A stretch of DNA of 64,000 nucleotides. Source: Camelus bactrianus. Its lineage: Eukaryota > Chordata > Mammalia > Artiodactyla > Camelidae. The stretch lies in assembly GCF_048773025.1 (NCBI RefSeq), contig NC_133572.1, positions 6,339,001 through 6,403,000 of the forward strand, written 5' to 3'. Each line of letters opens with the position of its first letter. The stretch's first letter is position 1. Below, in pieces: positions 35,142 to 48,100 of this stretch. A program made the position numbers and the translations under genes. Under the pieces are notes generated by a model. The model was not told the origin of the DNA. It searched no databases and worked only from the letters and a program-made list of their open reading frames with translations.

Positions 35142-35628
35142 TGTATTAGTCAGGTTTCCCCAGAGGAACAGAACCAATAGGATAGCTGATAGATAGATAG
35201 ATAGATAGGTTTTTGTTTTTTTTTTTCCAAGGAATTGGCTCAGGCAATTTTGTAGGCTGGCAAGTTAAAAATCTGCAAGGTGTCCTAGCAGGTTAGATAT
35301 ACTGGATGGCTGATATTTAATTCTGAGTCCAAATGCCATCTGCTGTAGAACCAGACAATGTTATAGATGAAGTCAGAAGGCACAGTGGACAACAAGAAAA
35401 TTCTCTCTTGGTTGAGAGAGACCAGTCTTTTTGTTCTATTCAGGCCTTCAACTGATTAGATGAGGCCCACCCACATTATGGGGGGCAATCTGCTTTCCTC
35501 AAAGTCCACTGATTCAAATGTTAATCTCATCCAAAACCATCTTTGTAGAAACACTCAGAATCATGTTTGACCAAGTTTCTGGGCACCTCGTGGCCCAGCC
35601 AAGTTGACACATAAAGTTAACCACCACA
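35142..35628 (-). mobile_element. MLT2-type ERVL solo LTR, antisense
   Basis: tgtattagtcaggtttcccc, caactgattagatgaggccc, aagttgacacataaagttaa: reverse of an MLT2 LTR. It contains a short (GATA)n. Old solo LTR 650 bp upstream of the KLRF2 ATG. Confidence 0.82.
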
Positions 35629-36277
35629 CTTACTGAAGGAAAATCTGCCAAGAATTTTTCTGAAAAAACACTTTTGAAAAGTTATTGTTTTCAAAATAAT
35701 TGTTATTGCCACTAATTTGAGACTTACTGACCTGTTTCTTTTCCTGTTTTGCTTTATCTAAACCTTTTTATCTAGACTCTGCTTGCCAGATATATCCCCA
35801 AATAGCAAAATGGTTATTTAAATTTTTTTAAAATCAAAAATGTTTATTCATATCTAACCAGACACTGGTTTTATTTGTTTGTTTGATGGTTATTTGATTT
35901 ATCTCATTTTTTTCCTTACTAGAATAGAAGAAACATGAAGGTAAGAAGTATGTTTATCTTGTTCACTATTATGTTCCTAATAAACTGTGCACAAGTATGT
36001 GCACAGTAAATAATTGTTGAAAAGAGTCAAATAAAACAGTCACCTTTACCTTGCAACAAACAGAACTTTAGCCAGAAAATTGCATGTCTTTTTATTTTCA
36101 TTCACCAACATATCCTGTGTGGTTTCAGATAACCACGTCCAAGTAAATTTTGACTATTTTTGGACTTCCTATCAGTTTTTGGTACACTACACCTAGGAGA
36201 AATATCCAAGGCTGAGGCTACTCTCCATTTTATTTTCAGTATTTTCTAGATATCATCACAAGAACACATTTGAGGAA

Positions 36278-36341
36278 ATGGAGAATGAAGATGGCTATAT
36301 GATGCTGAAGAATCACTTCAAATCCAGAAAAAGATCTAAAG
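36278..36341 (+). CDS. KLRF2: KLRF2 coding exon 1 (cytoplasmic tail, hemITAM)
   Basis: Encodes MENEDGYMMLKNHFKSRK and ends in phase 1 at CTAAAG|gtagga. The human start is MENEDGYMTL, so one residue inside the signalling motif differs and YxxL is kept. A ttattttcag upstream (ending 36239) could be an acceptor for an untranslated first exon. Confidence 0.95.
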
Positions 36342-36820
36342 GTAGGAATACTGCTCCTCTGCACTCAGACTCCAGTTTAAAACTGCATTATTCTCCTAAG
36401 AGAATAACTATCTTTGAAATCTTTAAAGTGTTAAAGTTAACCGTGTTCTGGGATTTAAAAGCTGCTCATAAGTTGTCTAAGATCAATTGTTGAGGCTCAT
36501 GTAAGCATCAGCAATAAAAACTCTATTTTTGCAGCCACAAGAGCCAGAGAAATGGTAATAGGATGATTTATAATCCCCTCAAAGTAGTAGCATATGAATA
36601 AGAGTGTAACTTTCAACTGAAAGGTCGAAAATAGTATTTTTTATATAAATTACTTCTCCTATGAAACATAAGAAGGAGAAGCGACTACTAGGTTATGTTA
36701 TCTACATACATGTTATCTACATATCTACAAGGTATCTATTTCACTCAGAAGGTAAAGAACTAGGGCTGATGGGGGAAGTAACAAGGGTGCTATGGTGTTT
36801 TACAGCTTAAAAATCATATT

Positions 36821-36852
<32 letters not shown>

Positions 36853-39800
36853 TACGTATTGTATTTTTTAATCTTCACAAAAGATACATGAGGTTGGCAG
36901 AACAGTCCACTGAGAACGAGAGAAGGGCAAAATAAAAGAAAGCATTTATCTCTGTCATTTGAGGCTGCTGTATCTGCGACAAGGTTGTTTTTAGTTTTGG
37001 GTTTTTATTTCAGATCTATAGACAAGTTTAATAAACAATACTGGTGTCTAAATTCAGCCTGTCCAAAATAAATTTTTTAAATAATTCTGTTGAAACAGCC
37101 AAGATCTCAGCCGGGATGACATGGGTCAAAAATTTAGACTCGCTGGTCACTACCGCAGCTCTGCCACATACACGCTTGAGGGACATTCTCACATACTATC
37201 TCAGTTTCCATCTTGCAAATTCAAAAAACATTGTTTTTCAGAAACATGGTATTTTCTCATCATTTGAAGGCTCAGGGTCCCTTTTGTGGTTTCAATGCCA
37301 GGAACCAACACTTCCTTTTTATCATTAGTAACTTATCTTTGCCGTAACGAAAACTAAGACCATTGGAATCAAATTGACTGAACTGGACCCTGAACTAGGT
37401 GCATGGCTTTTGGCAATTATTTTTTCTCCTCTTAAACTCAATACTTTTATTTATAATACAGCAAATCTATAGTGTGATTGTTTTTAATGTGGACATTAAA
37501 TTATTAACTATTTGCTCTTGAATGTATAAACCATCTTATAACAGAAAGGGAGTGAAGACACGAAATCTGAGTATAAATACACAGAATACCAAGTAACGTC
37601 CATTTGAATTATGAGTGAAAGATGAGTAAGACTGGCAGCATAAATTAAGCCTACAATTCAACAAAAATTGCATACCCTGAGCACGTCTGTGTTTGATATC
37701 AATTGGTTTCTAAGCTTCCTTACTATTGATGAGTAAGAGAAACCTGAGCACTTGTTTGGCTCACACTGTAAAGATGTAAATTTACACCTATTGCTTAAGA
37801 TGGATATAATTAATCTTGCTGCTAAATCCAGAAAGGAAATCTTCCTATCATAAATCAGATGTGAGTAACATAATTAGTGCTCTTGAGTAGTGATAATAAC
37901 GGGATTCAAAGGGCAATGTCTTAATACTGAACCACGCGGGCCAACAGCAACTGGCTAGAATGGACCAGGGCAGTGCAGTCCAGGTACCTGGCTTGATACG
38001 TTTTATAACTGCGGCCTGTGCAAGAGAATATTGATTTTTAATTTATAGCTATAATATTATTTGGCCAAGAGTTTAAAATTTCCCTCTCCGGCAGAGATAG
38101 AACCAGTTAATTGCAGAGCCATGCGCCTGGGATTTCCATCCTTTCGTAAAATTGCAAAAATGTGTTTTGAGGATTTGGGGCTAAGTAGAGGTCTTTCTAC
38201 TTCTGTTTGAGCAGAAGAAATATCCACAGGCAAGAGGGAAAAATAGAAACTTATTCTGGATTTATTCTGTAATGCAGACAACACTGCAACACATTTAAGA
38301 AGTTTTACTGCCTACAGCACATCCTATTAGTGTGTACTATAGACATTATCAGTGATACCAAGTCCATAAAAATTAATTGAAGTGAAACATCCACCTGTTA
38401 CCCAATTTGAGAAATGGCATTTTAAAACTATGACTTAGAAGAAAAAAATTTGTGAAATGTACAACCAAGGTAATGGAATTAAGCGTTTCTCCATTTATAA
38501 ACTAACTAAAATTGGCAGACAATTATCTGAGTATCAAATTACTTGACTTTGTCAGTGGTGTGGTAAGTGGTCTGGCCAGGATGCTTCTAGGTTGTGATAC
38601 TATCCCTATGCCATCTGCATATAGAAAGATATCTGCCTTCACCTTTTTTGTGGAAAGAGTGTGTATATCCAACTTATCCAAAAGTGCCGATGTGTGGGCA
38701 AAAATAGATAAAATTGAAAGAGGATCATAGCATGCATATCCCTGTTTAATGTAGGTATAGAGTAAACAGAGACATGCGTGTTACTTCTCTATAAAGAGAC
38801 CTGCCAACTCTGAGCCAAGGGAGTAGATGGCACAGTTCTAGATAAGCATCCTTAATCAGAGGTCCATGCTGTTTAGGTTGATGCTGATTCCTGTCCAAAA
38901 TACCAAAGCCAGGAAAATACAATATATCATATGTAAAAATGAAATAACACGGCAATATTCCCAGTACAGTGACTGGTACATAATAGAACTTCGATAAATG
39001 TTCTTTTTCTTCTTTTATTTGTTACAGTGAGTCGTTAAAATAATACCCATGGCAGTACCTGATATATAATATATATTATATTATTCTGTGTATAGAGTAT
39101 AAATCATATATTTTATATTTTTATACCCTATTATGTAATAGTTTTAATATACTACTGTACATTGTGTATACTGTATATTAATAAATCATTTTGTCATCAA
39201 AAAAATCATCAAATAATTAGCAAAGCAAAACAATGACGTTGTAATCCAACACATTCAATAACAGTTGCATCTCTGTTTTTGGACTGTAAATATTTGTTAT
39301 TTTCAATTAATCATAAATGTTAGTCATAAATTAGATTATAAATTAATATAAAATAAAGATTAAATAAAGAAAAATAAATTAAATAAAGGAAAAAGTTTAT
39401 AAATAAACAATCAATTCTAACACTATGTCTAAAATGAACATAGGTTGTCTCTGTAATAAAAGTAAAACAGGAAAATGTTCATAAAGTGAATAATCACAGA
39501 GTTCTAAAGTTCCTGAAAAAAATCTCACCATTTCAGATGTCCCTCTGTATCTACAATATCACTGTCTTTTGCTAGTATTTGGATGCATTGGGATCCTCAT
39601 TTTCATCACGGCAGTGATTGGCCTGAACTTTTGGTGTGAGTATGGAATTTTTACTTATTTTTGCACTTTCAGAAAAAAAGTTGATCTTTAATTACTTTTA
39701 ATATCAAGATAAGCTCCACATTAGAGTCCAATATTGGTAAATTAAACTGACCAGTCCATTGTGTCATATTACAAAATTATTTTCATATAGAAGGAAATAT

Positions 39801-41256
39801 TTTAATATAAAATATAAAAATAACATATATTCCACATCTCTTCTTATGAAGAATCACCAGTAAAAGACTGACTTACCATTTTATAAAAAGTAATGATATA
39901 TTTGTATAAAAAAAAATATGTGCTCATTGGTATCACTTTGAGAGAAAATAATTTTAAAGTATCTGCATCTTTTATTTTCTGAAGTGGTATTTAATGTGTG
40001 TATTCTATAGTTGTTCTTTTTGAAACAACCAGACTAATTAATGGTTTCTATAATTTTCTTTCTCTTGAAACTGTAGTTCCTGAAAATGTAGGGCTCAATC
40101 ATTCTTTTTGAGAAAGGCACTATTGAGAAGAAACCAGTAAAGTTTAACACATTGAAGAAATACTAGTGGGGCAATATTTTTCCTATTGATATTTTTATTC
40201 TAATAATGCTGTGACAATTTTAATATTCGCATTTCAGTTAAGGTTGTGCTTGTACTTTGACTAGTATTTGACCAAATATTTAAAAATATTTTCCGTAGTT
40301 TTCAGCTCAGAACAAAGTATTGATCAAAAACATTTGCCTATGCTCTCTCCCAGGATTTATATTAGAACAGTAAAAACAGTAACGAAAATAGAATAAACTA
40401 ACAGAAGCGCAGAATGGAAAGAGAAGAAAATTGTAAAGAAAATGAAAAGAGGATGGGATAATGCTATTGGATAAATCAATGGAGAGAACCACAGTTCAGA
40501 GAAAATGTAGCAGATGGCTCCATCTAGATGAAAGCTATCCCACAGGGCAAAACCCAGGCAGGACCCCGTTTTCAGAGATAAGAGTCCAGAGAGTAAAGTG
40601 AGGTCTAAAGCAAAGCAATTAACAGAAAGATTGTTCAAGGAATGGCCTTTCAGGCTGGTGTCTTGACAACCTTTTACTCCACTCATACAGTGGCTTTTAC
40701 CACCATACCACGTCCAAAAAATGTTCTTAAAACAATGAGATATATGACTATGTATATAAAACTAGATGCATGCACTGGGGCTCTCCTCTTTTACGGAGTG
40801 TTGGTGCGATGGGGTGTGTGTTCCCTTATTTTGGTTCTGGAGTGGGTGAAGGAAGTAGTGTATTGATCTACTGCATAGCTTGGCTATTTCCTACATCCTT
40901 TCTATCTTAAAAAAAAAAAAAAAATGGTAGCTAACCAAATATTCCAGAACATAGAGAAAAGTGTCAGAAAAAAATTTTAAATATAAATAAGTATTAGAAT
41001 ATCTGAGACAAAAACAGAAAATACGCTCATACAGGAAGGACAATATTTAACAACTTCTCAGAAAAAGAGAATAGAGGGAAAAGTAGATAAGAAATAATAA
41101 AAAATAATATTTTTAAAAATTTCAGGAGAAAAAGCAAGAAAGCAAAAACATGAGTTCCCAGCTTATAAGAATCAGCAAAATTCAGAATATGACACAAAAA
41201 TAAGTATAAATGGATAGATGACAGATGGATGGATGGATGGATAGATAGATAGATAA

Positions 41257-41302
<46 letters not shown>

Positions 41303-44300
41303 TTATTGTATTTCAGGATACCATGAGTAAAGACATGATCTTAAAAGTTTACATAAAGAATTCATTTTCTCCCAAAGCAAAGACAAACTGGCACCAGATT
41401 TTTAAATGTACATGAAAAGACACCACTGTAGCAATGTCTTCAAACTTATGAACAAATTCAATTTTAACTCACATTTTCCACGCATTCTCCTGGAATAAAT
41501 AAGGGAGTGGGGCTGATTTTTAGTTAGAGTGAAGCTAGCCCAAGAATCTAATGAAAAGGCATTTCAAGTTATCAGCTGTTTTATGTTCCTGGAAAGCAAT
41601 TAATTCAGTTCATATGAAAACAATCTAAAAATAATGCAGGTAAGAAGCTGAAGGCACTTGATACAGTAAAAAGGAGATTTTGTGTGTATGTGCCTGCAAC
41701 AAGATGAAATAACATCGATTTGAAAGTTCAGTAGAAAAAGTAATATACAAAAAAGTAATAGGAATGAAGTTTAAGAATGCACACAATATTTAGAATTGTG
41801 ATTAACACTTAAAGAAGTAAAAATAGATATGGTAAAAAGAGGTAAATTCTGGGGCAGGAGGGGATAGAGGTATAGCAGAAGAGGGACACTTTGTTCCCAA
41901 CAAAAAGAACCAGGCTCTTAAGAGAAATGGCCAATTCCAGGATTGAAGGATGACAGGTATACAAAACACATTTTGAAATACCTTGTCATGAGGGGAACAA
42001 GAAGACGATCACAGATCTAAGATTATGTCAAAAAGATCCAGGAGTCAAGTTAATGGGACTTTGCGTGACCATTCATGGGACAGATCATGCATCAACAAAG
42101 GTGACAGTCCTAAACATTTACACAGCCAGTGACAGAGCTTCCAACAGCATGAAGGAGAAAATGGGAGAACTAAAAGGAGAAATAGAAAAACCCATCGTTG
42201 TTGGTTATTTTCACACCCTTCTCTCAAGGATAGACAGAGTGAGTAGGCAGAAAAAATCAAAGACATAGAAGACTTGACAACCCTATAGACCAACTTGATG
42301 TCACTGACGTTGACAGAACATGCTGACCAACAACAGCATAGTATGTATTCTCTTCAAATGCATCACAATCAAATGAAAGGCAGAAAAACAGAGAAAATCA
42401 ATAAAGCTGAAAACTAGATATTTTAGAAGATAAATAAAAGTGAAAAACATCTTCTCAGACTTATCAGGAAGAAAAAAGAGAAAAGACACAAATTATCAAA
42501 TCAGATATCAGAGGGGATACCACTACAGATCCCAAAGACAAGAAAGGAAGATTATGAGTAACTTTATGCCAACGAATTTAATGAAATAGACAAATTTCTT
42601 GAAAGACACAAAATATCAAAGTGCACTCAAGGATAAATAGATAACCTGAATAGCTTCCATATCTATTAATGAAACTGAATTTACAAAAACAAAAACAAAA
42701 ACAAAAACAAAAACAAAACACAACCCTTCTCACAAAGAAAACAGCAGGCCCACGGTGTTTCACTAGTGAATTCTACCAAATATTTAAGGAAGAAATAATA
42801 TAAGAGTTATACACTGAAAACTAGAAAGCATCGCTTAAAGAAATTAAAGGCCGAAGTAAGTGGAGTTATGTACCTTGTTTATGGAATCAGAAGACTTAAT
42901 ATTGTTAAGGAGGCAATTCTTCTCAAATTGATCAATAAATTCAACAGATTCTTGTCAAAATTCCAAGATGTTTTCATAGAAATTGGCAAGCTGACTCTAA
43001 AGTTTACATGGAAATATGCATATTCACATATATACATTTATATATTTATATGATTATAGTAATCAGCACAGTGTGGTGCTGGCATAACACTATACTGACA
43101 TGCAGGTCAGCAGAGCAGAATGAGAGTCCAGCAAAAGACCAACACATCTGTCATCAACTCCTTTTTGACAAGGTGTCAAGGCAATTCAATCAGGAAAGGT
43201 TTCAAAGGATTTAATCACTTCGACAAATGGTGCCAGAACTAGATATCCATATAAAAAAAAGAAAAAAAAGAAAAGAAATTAGATCTCTCCTCATATCATA
43301 TGTAAAAATTAACTCCTAAATAAGAACTAAAACACAAAATAAATTCTTGATGACTTTGGGTTAGGCAAACATTTCTTTGACATAACACCAAAAGTACCAT
43401 CCATAATAGAAAAAAAAATGGATAAACTGAACTTTATCAAAATTTTAAATAGAAATTTGCTTATCAAAAGACACCATTAAGAAAATGAAAACTCAAGCCA
43501 CGAACTGGGAGGAATTATTTATAAAACATATCCAACAAAGTAATCATATCTTGAATATACAAAAACTCTTACAACTCAGTCCTAAAAAGACAAACAACCC
43601 AATAAAAAAAATAGGCAAAAGATCTGAACGGGTAATTCATCAAAGAGATATATGAACATGTAACAAGCACTAAAAAAAGCTACTCAGCATCATTAATGCA
43701 GTTCATTGTGTGTCAACTATACCTCAAAAAAAGCTGTAAAGTAAAAAACAAATTGGTCAGCTTTGGGAGTTCTTAGAGCCTCAACTCATTCTAAAGATTC
43801 GTAGAAAAAGGAAAAGGGTCAAGCAATATGATTTAGTCTTTTGTATGTGAATTGTGCTTCAGGAAAACCAAACAGTCAATGGGGAAAAAGGGGTTGTTTT
43901 ATTTAGAATCATAGTCATAATTACAGAAGGAATTTACAGAAGTTTAAAAACCACTATTGGGTAATCCTTAATAAAATAATAAATGTAGACAAAGACCATC
44001 AACAGCTGCTAAAACCGTTAGGTTAGAGAATGATGTGGCATTTTATAAAGGATGGCTTCATACTGACGACATTTGAAATCACCAATAAAATTAACACCAG
44101 TAAAAGTGGAACAACCAGACATTATGTACTTTCCCTTGTGCTGCAACAGTTCACAGTACCCCTTATAATATATTTTTGCAAAAAAAAGTTTTTGATTCTT
44201 AATATTAACAAGCTTCTAAATCTAACTGTCAGGAGGGGATTGAAGAACTTGTTATAGAATGCAACTCATCAAACTCTATAAGAAATTCTACAGATTAGCA

Positions 44301-45106
44301 AACAAATATCATAAAAGGGAGTGGAGAGAGAGTGGCATTCAAATATATGTGAACTGGTATAAATGAAAAGAGATTTAAAAGATATATTGATTAAAATAAA
44401 AAAGAAGAAGGAGACTTTGAATTTTTATTTGCATGCCTTTATTTTGTGCTAGTATTTTCTCATATACCTAGATTGTTATTCATCAAAAAATATTTCTTAC
44501 TATCTTTTTTCTTTGCACTGAGTGCAGTTAAAAAAATGGACTTCTCTCAGAAAGAAAATATCACCAGCCTAGCAGGTAATATTCTATTCTGTCTGTAACG
44601 TGTTGTTGTTCTATGTTTGAATCAAGAGATTTCAATCAACTGGTCACATGAATTTAGGAATATTAAACTTTCAAATGGGAGTGTAATAACTACATCATAG
44701 AATATTTAGTGAAGATTGAACCAACTGTTAATTTTGTGTGTGAACTTGGCTGGGCAGTGCATAGTACCCAGATATTTGATCAAACACTAGTTTAGATGTT
44801 GCTGTGAATGTTCCCTTTAGGTGGGATTAGAATTTAAGTTAGTAGATTTTGAGTAAAGCAAGTTACCTTCCATATGTAGGTGGGCCCCATCCAATCAGTT
44901 GAAGGTCTTATGAGAAAAAATACTGGAGGGCTTCAAGAAAGAGGAAATCTAGCCTCTAGAGTGCCTTCAGACTCAAGCTGCAACATCAGCTCTTCCCTGA
45001 GTCTCTAGCTTGCCAGCCTGAACATTTTGGACTTCTCAGCCTTAATAATGGCATGAACCAGTTTCATAAAAATCTCTTTCTGTCTCCTCTCATTCTTTCT
45101 CTTTAT

Positions 45107-45145
<39 letters not shown>

Positions 45146-48100
45146 TATAAATCGTTCTATTTTTTTGGTGAACTCTGACTCACTAACATCAGTTACAATA
45201 GGGTGGAGGTGGTATGATTCATTGATTAAAACATGGGCCATGAAGCCAAACTAAGTGGATTGGAATTTCAGCTCTGATATTTATCTGTTATATGACTTTG
45301 GGAGAGTTGGATAGGCTCACTTTTTTCATCTGTAAATTGAGGGAGATGATAATGTCTACTTCATAATATTTTGTTTTATTATATTCTTAGATTTTTATCA
45401 TGAAAAATATAACTAACAGTAGAGAGAATTATATAATAAATCTCCATGTGCTTTTCAATAGCATCAACAATTATCAATTATATACTAAACATGATTTCGT
45501 CTGTATCTCCACCATCATAGCTCCCCCAAACTAGATTGTATTAAAGCTATTACCAGCCATCATGCCACTTAATACTTAAATATTTCAGTCTGTGATTTTT
45601 ATATTCAAGGGATCCTTTTGCTTAACATAATCACAATATCACTGTAACTCCTGTGCTAGTTTTCTCTTGATGTATAACAAATTGCCACACACTTAATAGT
45701 TCATAACTGCAATTTGTTGCCTCAGAGTTTCCCTGGGTTGGGAGTCCGGACAGAGCGTAACTCAATTATCTATTCAGGATCCCACAGGATACAGTTTAGT
45801 TGTTGGCCAGACCGTGAACCTTTCTGGACCTGAGGTTCTTGCAAGCTCGTGTGGTCATTAGTGCAATTCAGTTACGTGTGGCCGGAGGACTGAGATCACA
45901 GCTTTCCTGCTGGCTGTCACACAGGGCTGCTCTAAGTGCCTAGAGGGCCCCTGCATTTCCTTGCCAATGAGTTATTCTTGTACATCCTCTCAAGACGGGG
46001 AAGTTTAATTCCTCAAAGACAATAGGACTTCTCTCTCTCTTCAGAAAAGGCCCAGTTCCCTTCTGAAGGACTTGTACCTGATTCAGTCAGGCTTACTTGG
46101 GATAATCTCTGTCTTTTCATTAACTCAAAATCACAGGATTGGGGATGTTTCTTTAGTCTTCAGAATCACTTTGTCTTGTCATATAATACAACAATCATAG
46201 GAGTAACAGACCATCATTTTCTGAAGTTCAGTTCACACTGAAGAGGAGCAAATTACACAGGACAGAAGTCTTGGGGCCATTTTAGAATTTCATTTACCAC
46301 AATTCCTAAAAACCTCTTAATACCATCATCATTATCCCACACTTGACTTGTTAGAAATCAGGGGCAGAACAAAGTTAAAATGTCTCTGGAGTCTCTTAAT
46401 CTGTACATCCTCTTTATTGCCTTTTATTTTTTCTTAGACATCTATTTGATGGGAAAAAATGGGTCATGGTTCTATATAATTTCTCATAGCCTAGATTCAT
46501 CTTTTTTATATGCTCATGATGTCATTTAACATATTTCTCTATTTTATAAAGTTGTTTGAAAAAATAAATATATGTTAGGTGCTTAGAAACCTGCTTGGTC
46601 CACAATAATGGCAATTTGGGTTAGTTGTTATTAACATGCAAAGCATCTGAGACAGCAATTGATACAAAATATTGCTCAGTAAATGTTTTTCTCCATCCTC
46701 ATTCCCATGATATTTCTTCCTAATAGGGAAAATGGTGCTTGAAGCTGAATTAACTATAATAACTCTTTTGGACAATTAGTGTTCACATTTTGCATCATTT
46801 TTTGATGTTTACCACATTACTCTGATTATTTGGTGTACTTTCAGTGTGTTTTGCAGCTCTGGAACTGTACTGACCAGTCTACCCATATCCGTGAAATGGA
46901 ATTACTTCATTCAAATGATTCCTTCTCACTGATAATAGTGAATAAATACCCCTTTTCCAGTCATAAATTGGAGGTATATTTGAGGTCATTTTATACCTTC
47001 TAGCAGATGACTGTGTACTTGTGCACAGATTAGAACCTGATTACCTTGAGTCATCAGATATTTTTGCAAGATTATATCTACTTACTATTGGCAACTCTTG
47101 GTACCAAGTATATTAATGAGTTAAGGATGTGTATGATGTTTAAACATTGAAAGTTAGTCGAAGATAATCTTCTAGTCATGTCTGCTGATGTTACTTTGTC
47201 TTCCCATCTTAGCTGCACATGTTAAATCAATTTCCTAAAATAAACTTTTACAAAATTTTAGGCTTATAGATGACAGACCTGAAATATTAACAATGAAAAG
47301 TATGAGATGCTCCAACTTAATTCACGGTATTTAATTCAACCATTCAACAGTCAACAGTTAGACACTATAATCAAAGGGAGATGAATATGACACTTATCTC
47401 AAGAACCTTCCAGTCAGATAGATATGGAGACGTTCACAGGTGACTAGGTCATGGACAATTCATCCTTTGCTAAGTGACACCTGAGTGCTATGACTTTTAG
47501 AGGTGGCAGAAATTATGACCAGTTAAAGGATTTGTTTTTGAGGTGGAAATATGATTGAACATTAAAAGACAGGTATAATTTAGAGGATGAAGAAGGAAGG
47601 GAAGCTATTCAAGGCTAAGGCAGCAGTGTGAGTTAAAAGCCCATGAGGATAAAAGCAACCAATGCAATGAAGTAAGTAAGGGTGACAGTAAGTAATGTCA
47701 CAGACGTGAAGTGCAGGTTGCAAGGACACCTTCAAGAAAGGGGAATCAGAACCAGATCGTGGGGAAATTCAAACAACAGGTTTTTAATTTTTTAGTTAAT
47801 AATAAACACTTTAAAATAATATTTGTCTCCCCTAATTATTGGGGGCAGAATTCATAAGCTTTGTTCTTGACAAACCATAGCCCAAAACTCTGCCTCCATT
47901 CCAGGAAATAAACAGATTATGAATTAATCTCATTCTTGCTCTGCTAATAGAGGTGTCTTTTAATCACAAAAAGTAGGTTGTCCAAAACCTATTTTCCAGT
48001 CAATCACATTTGATACTATTCACGCTTTCTCTATTAACTGTAGTTTGATTGATTTTTTTCCCCTACCTTTTCCTTCAGGAAATAATTTTGTGTGCCCAGA

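Larger units (their letters stand above)
33500..36277. other. Divergent intergenic interval CLEC2B / KLRF2
   Basis: 2.8 kb between the two start codons. It holds the AP-1/ETS cluster, an A/C-rich CACGGACA stretch (34020-34085), a Tigger-like element and an MLT2 LTR. It must contain the CLEC2B promoter and probably that of KLRF2. Confidence 0.6.
40980..43740 (+). mobile_element. Old L1, ORF1-ORF2 regions
   Basis: ORF1/intergenic-type wording at 41140-41500 (caatgtcttcaaacttatga). ORF2 wording follows (agatcatgcatcaacaaagg, agtaactttatgccaacgaa, gtgaattctaccaaatattt, agacttaatattgttaagga). It ends near 43740. Interrupted by simple repeats. It lies in KLRF2 intron 2, sense to the gene. Confidence 0.7.
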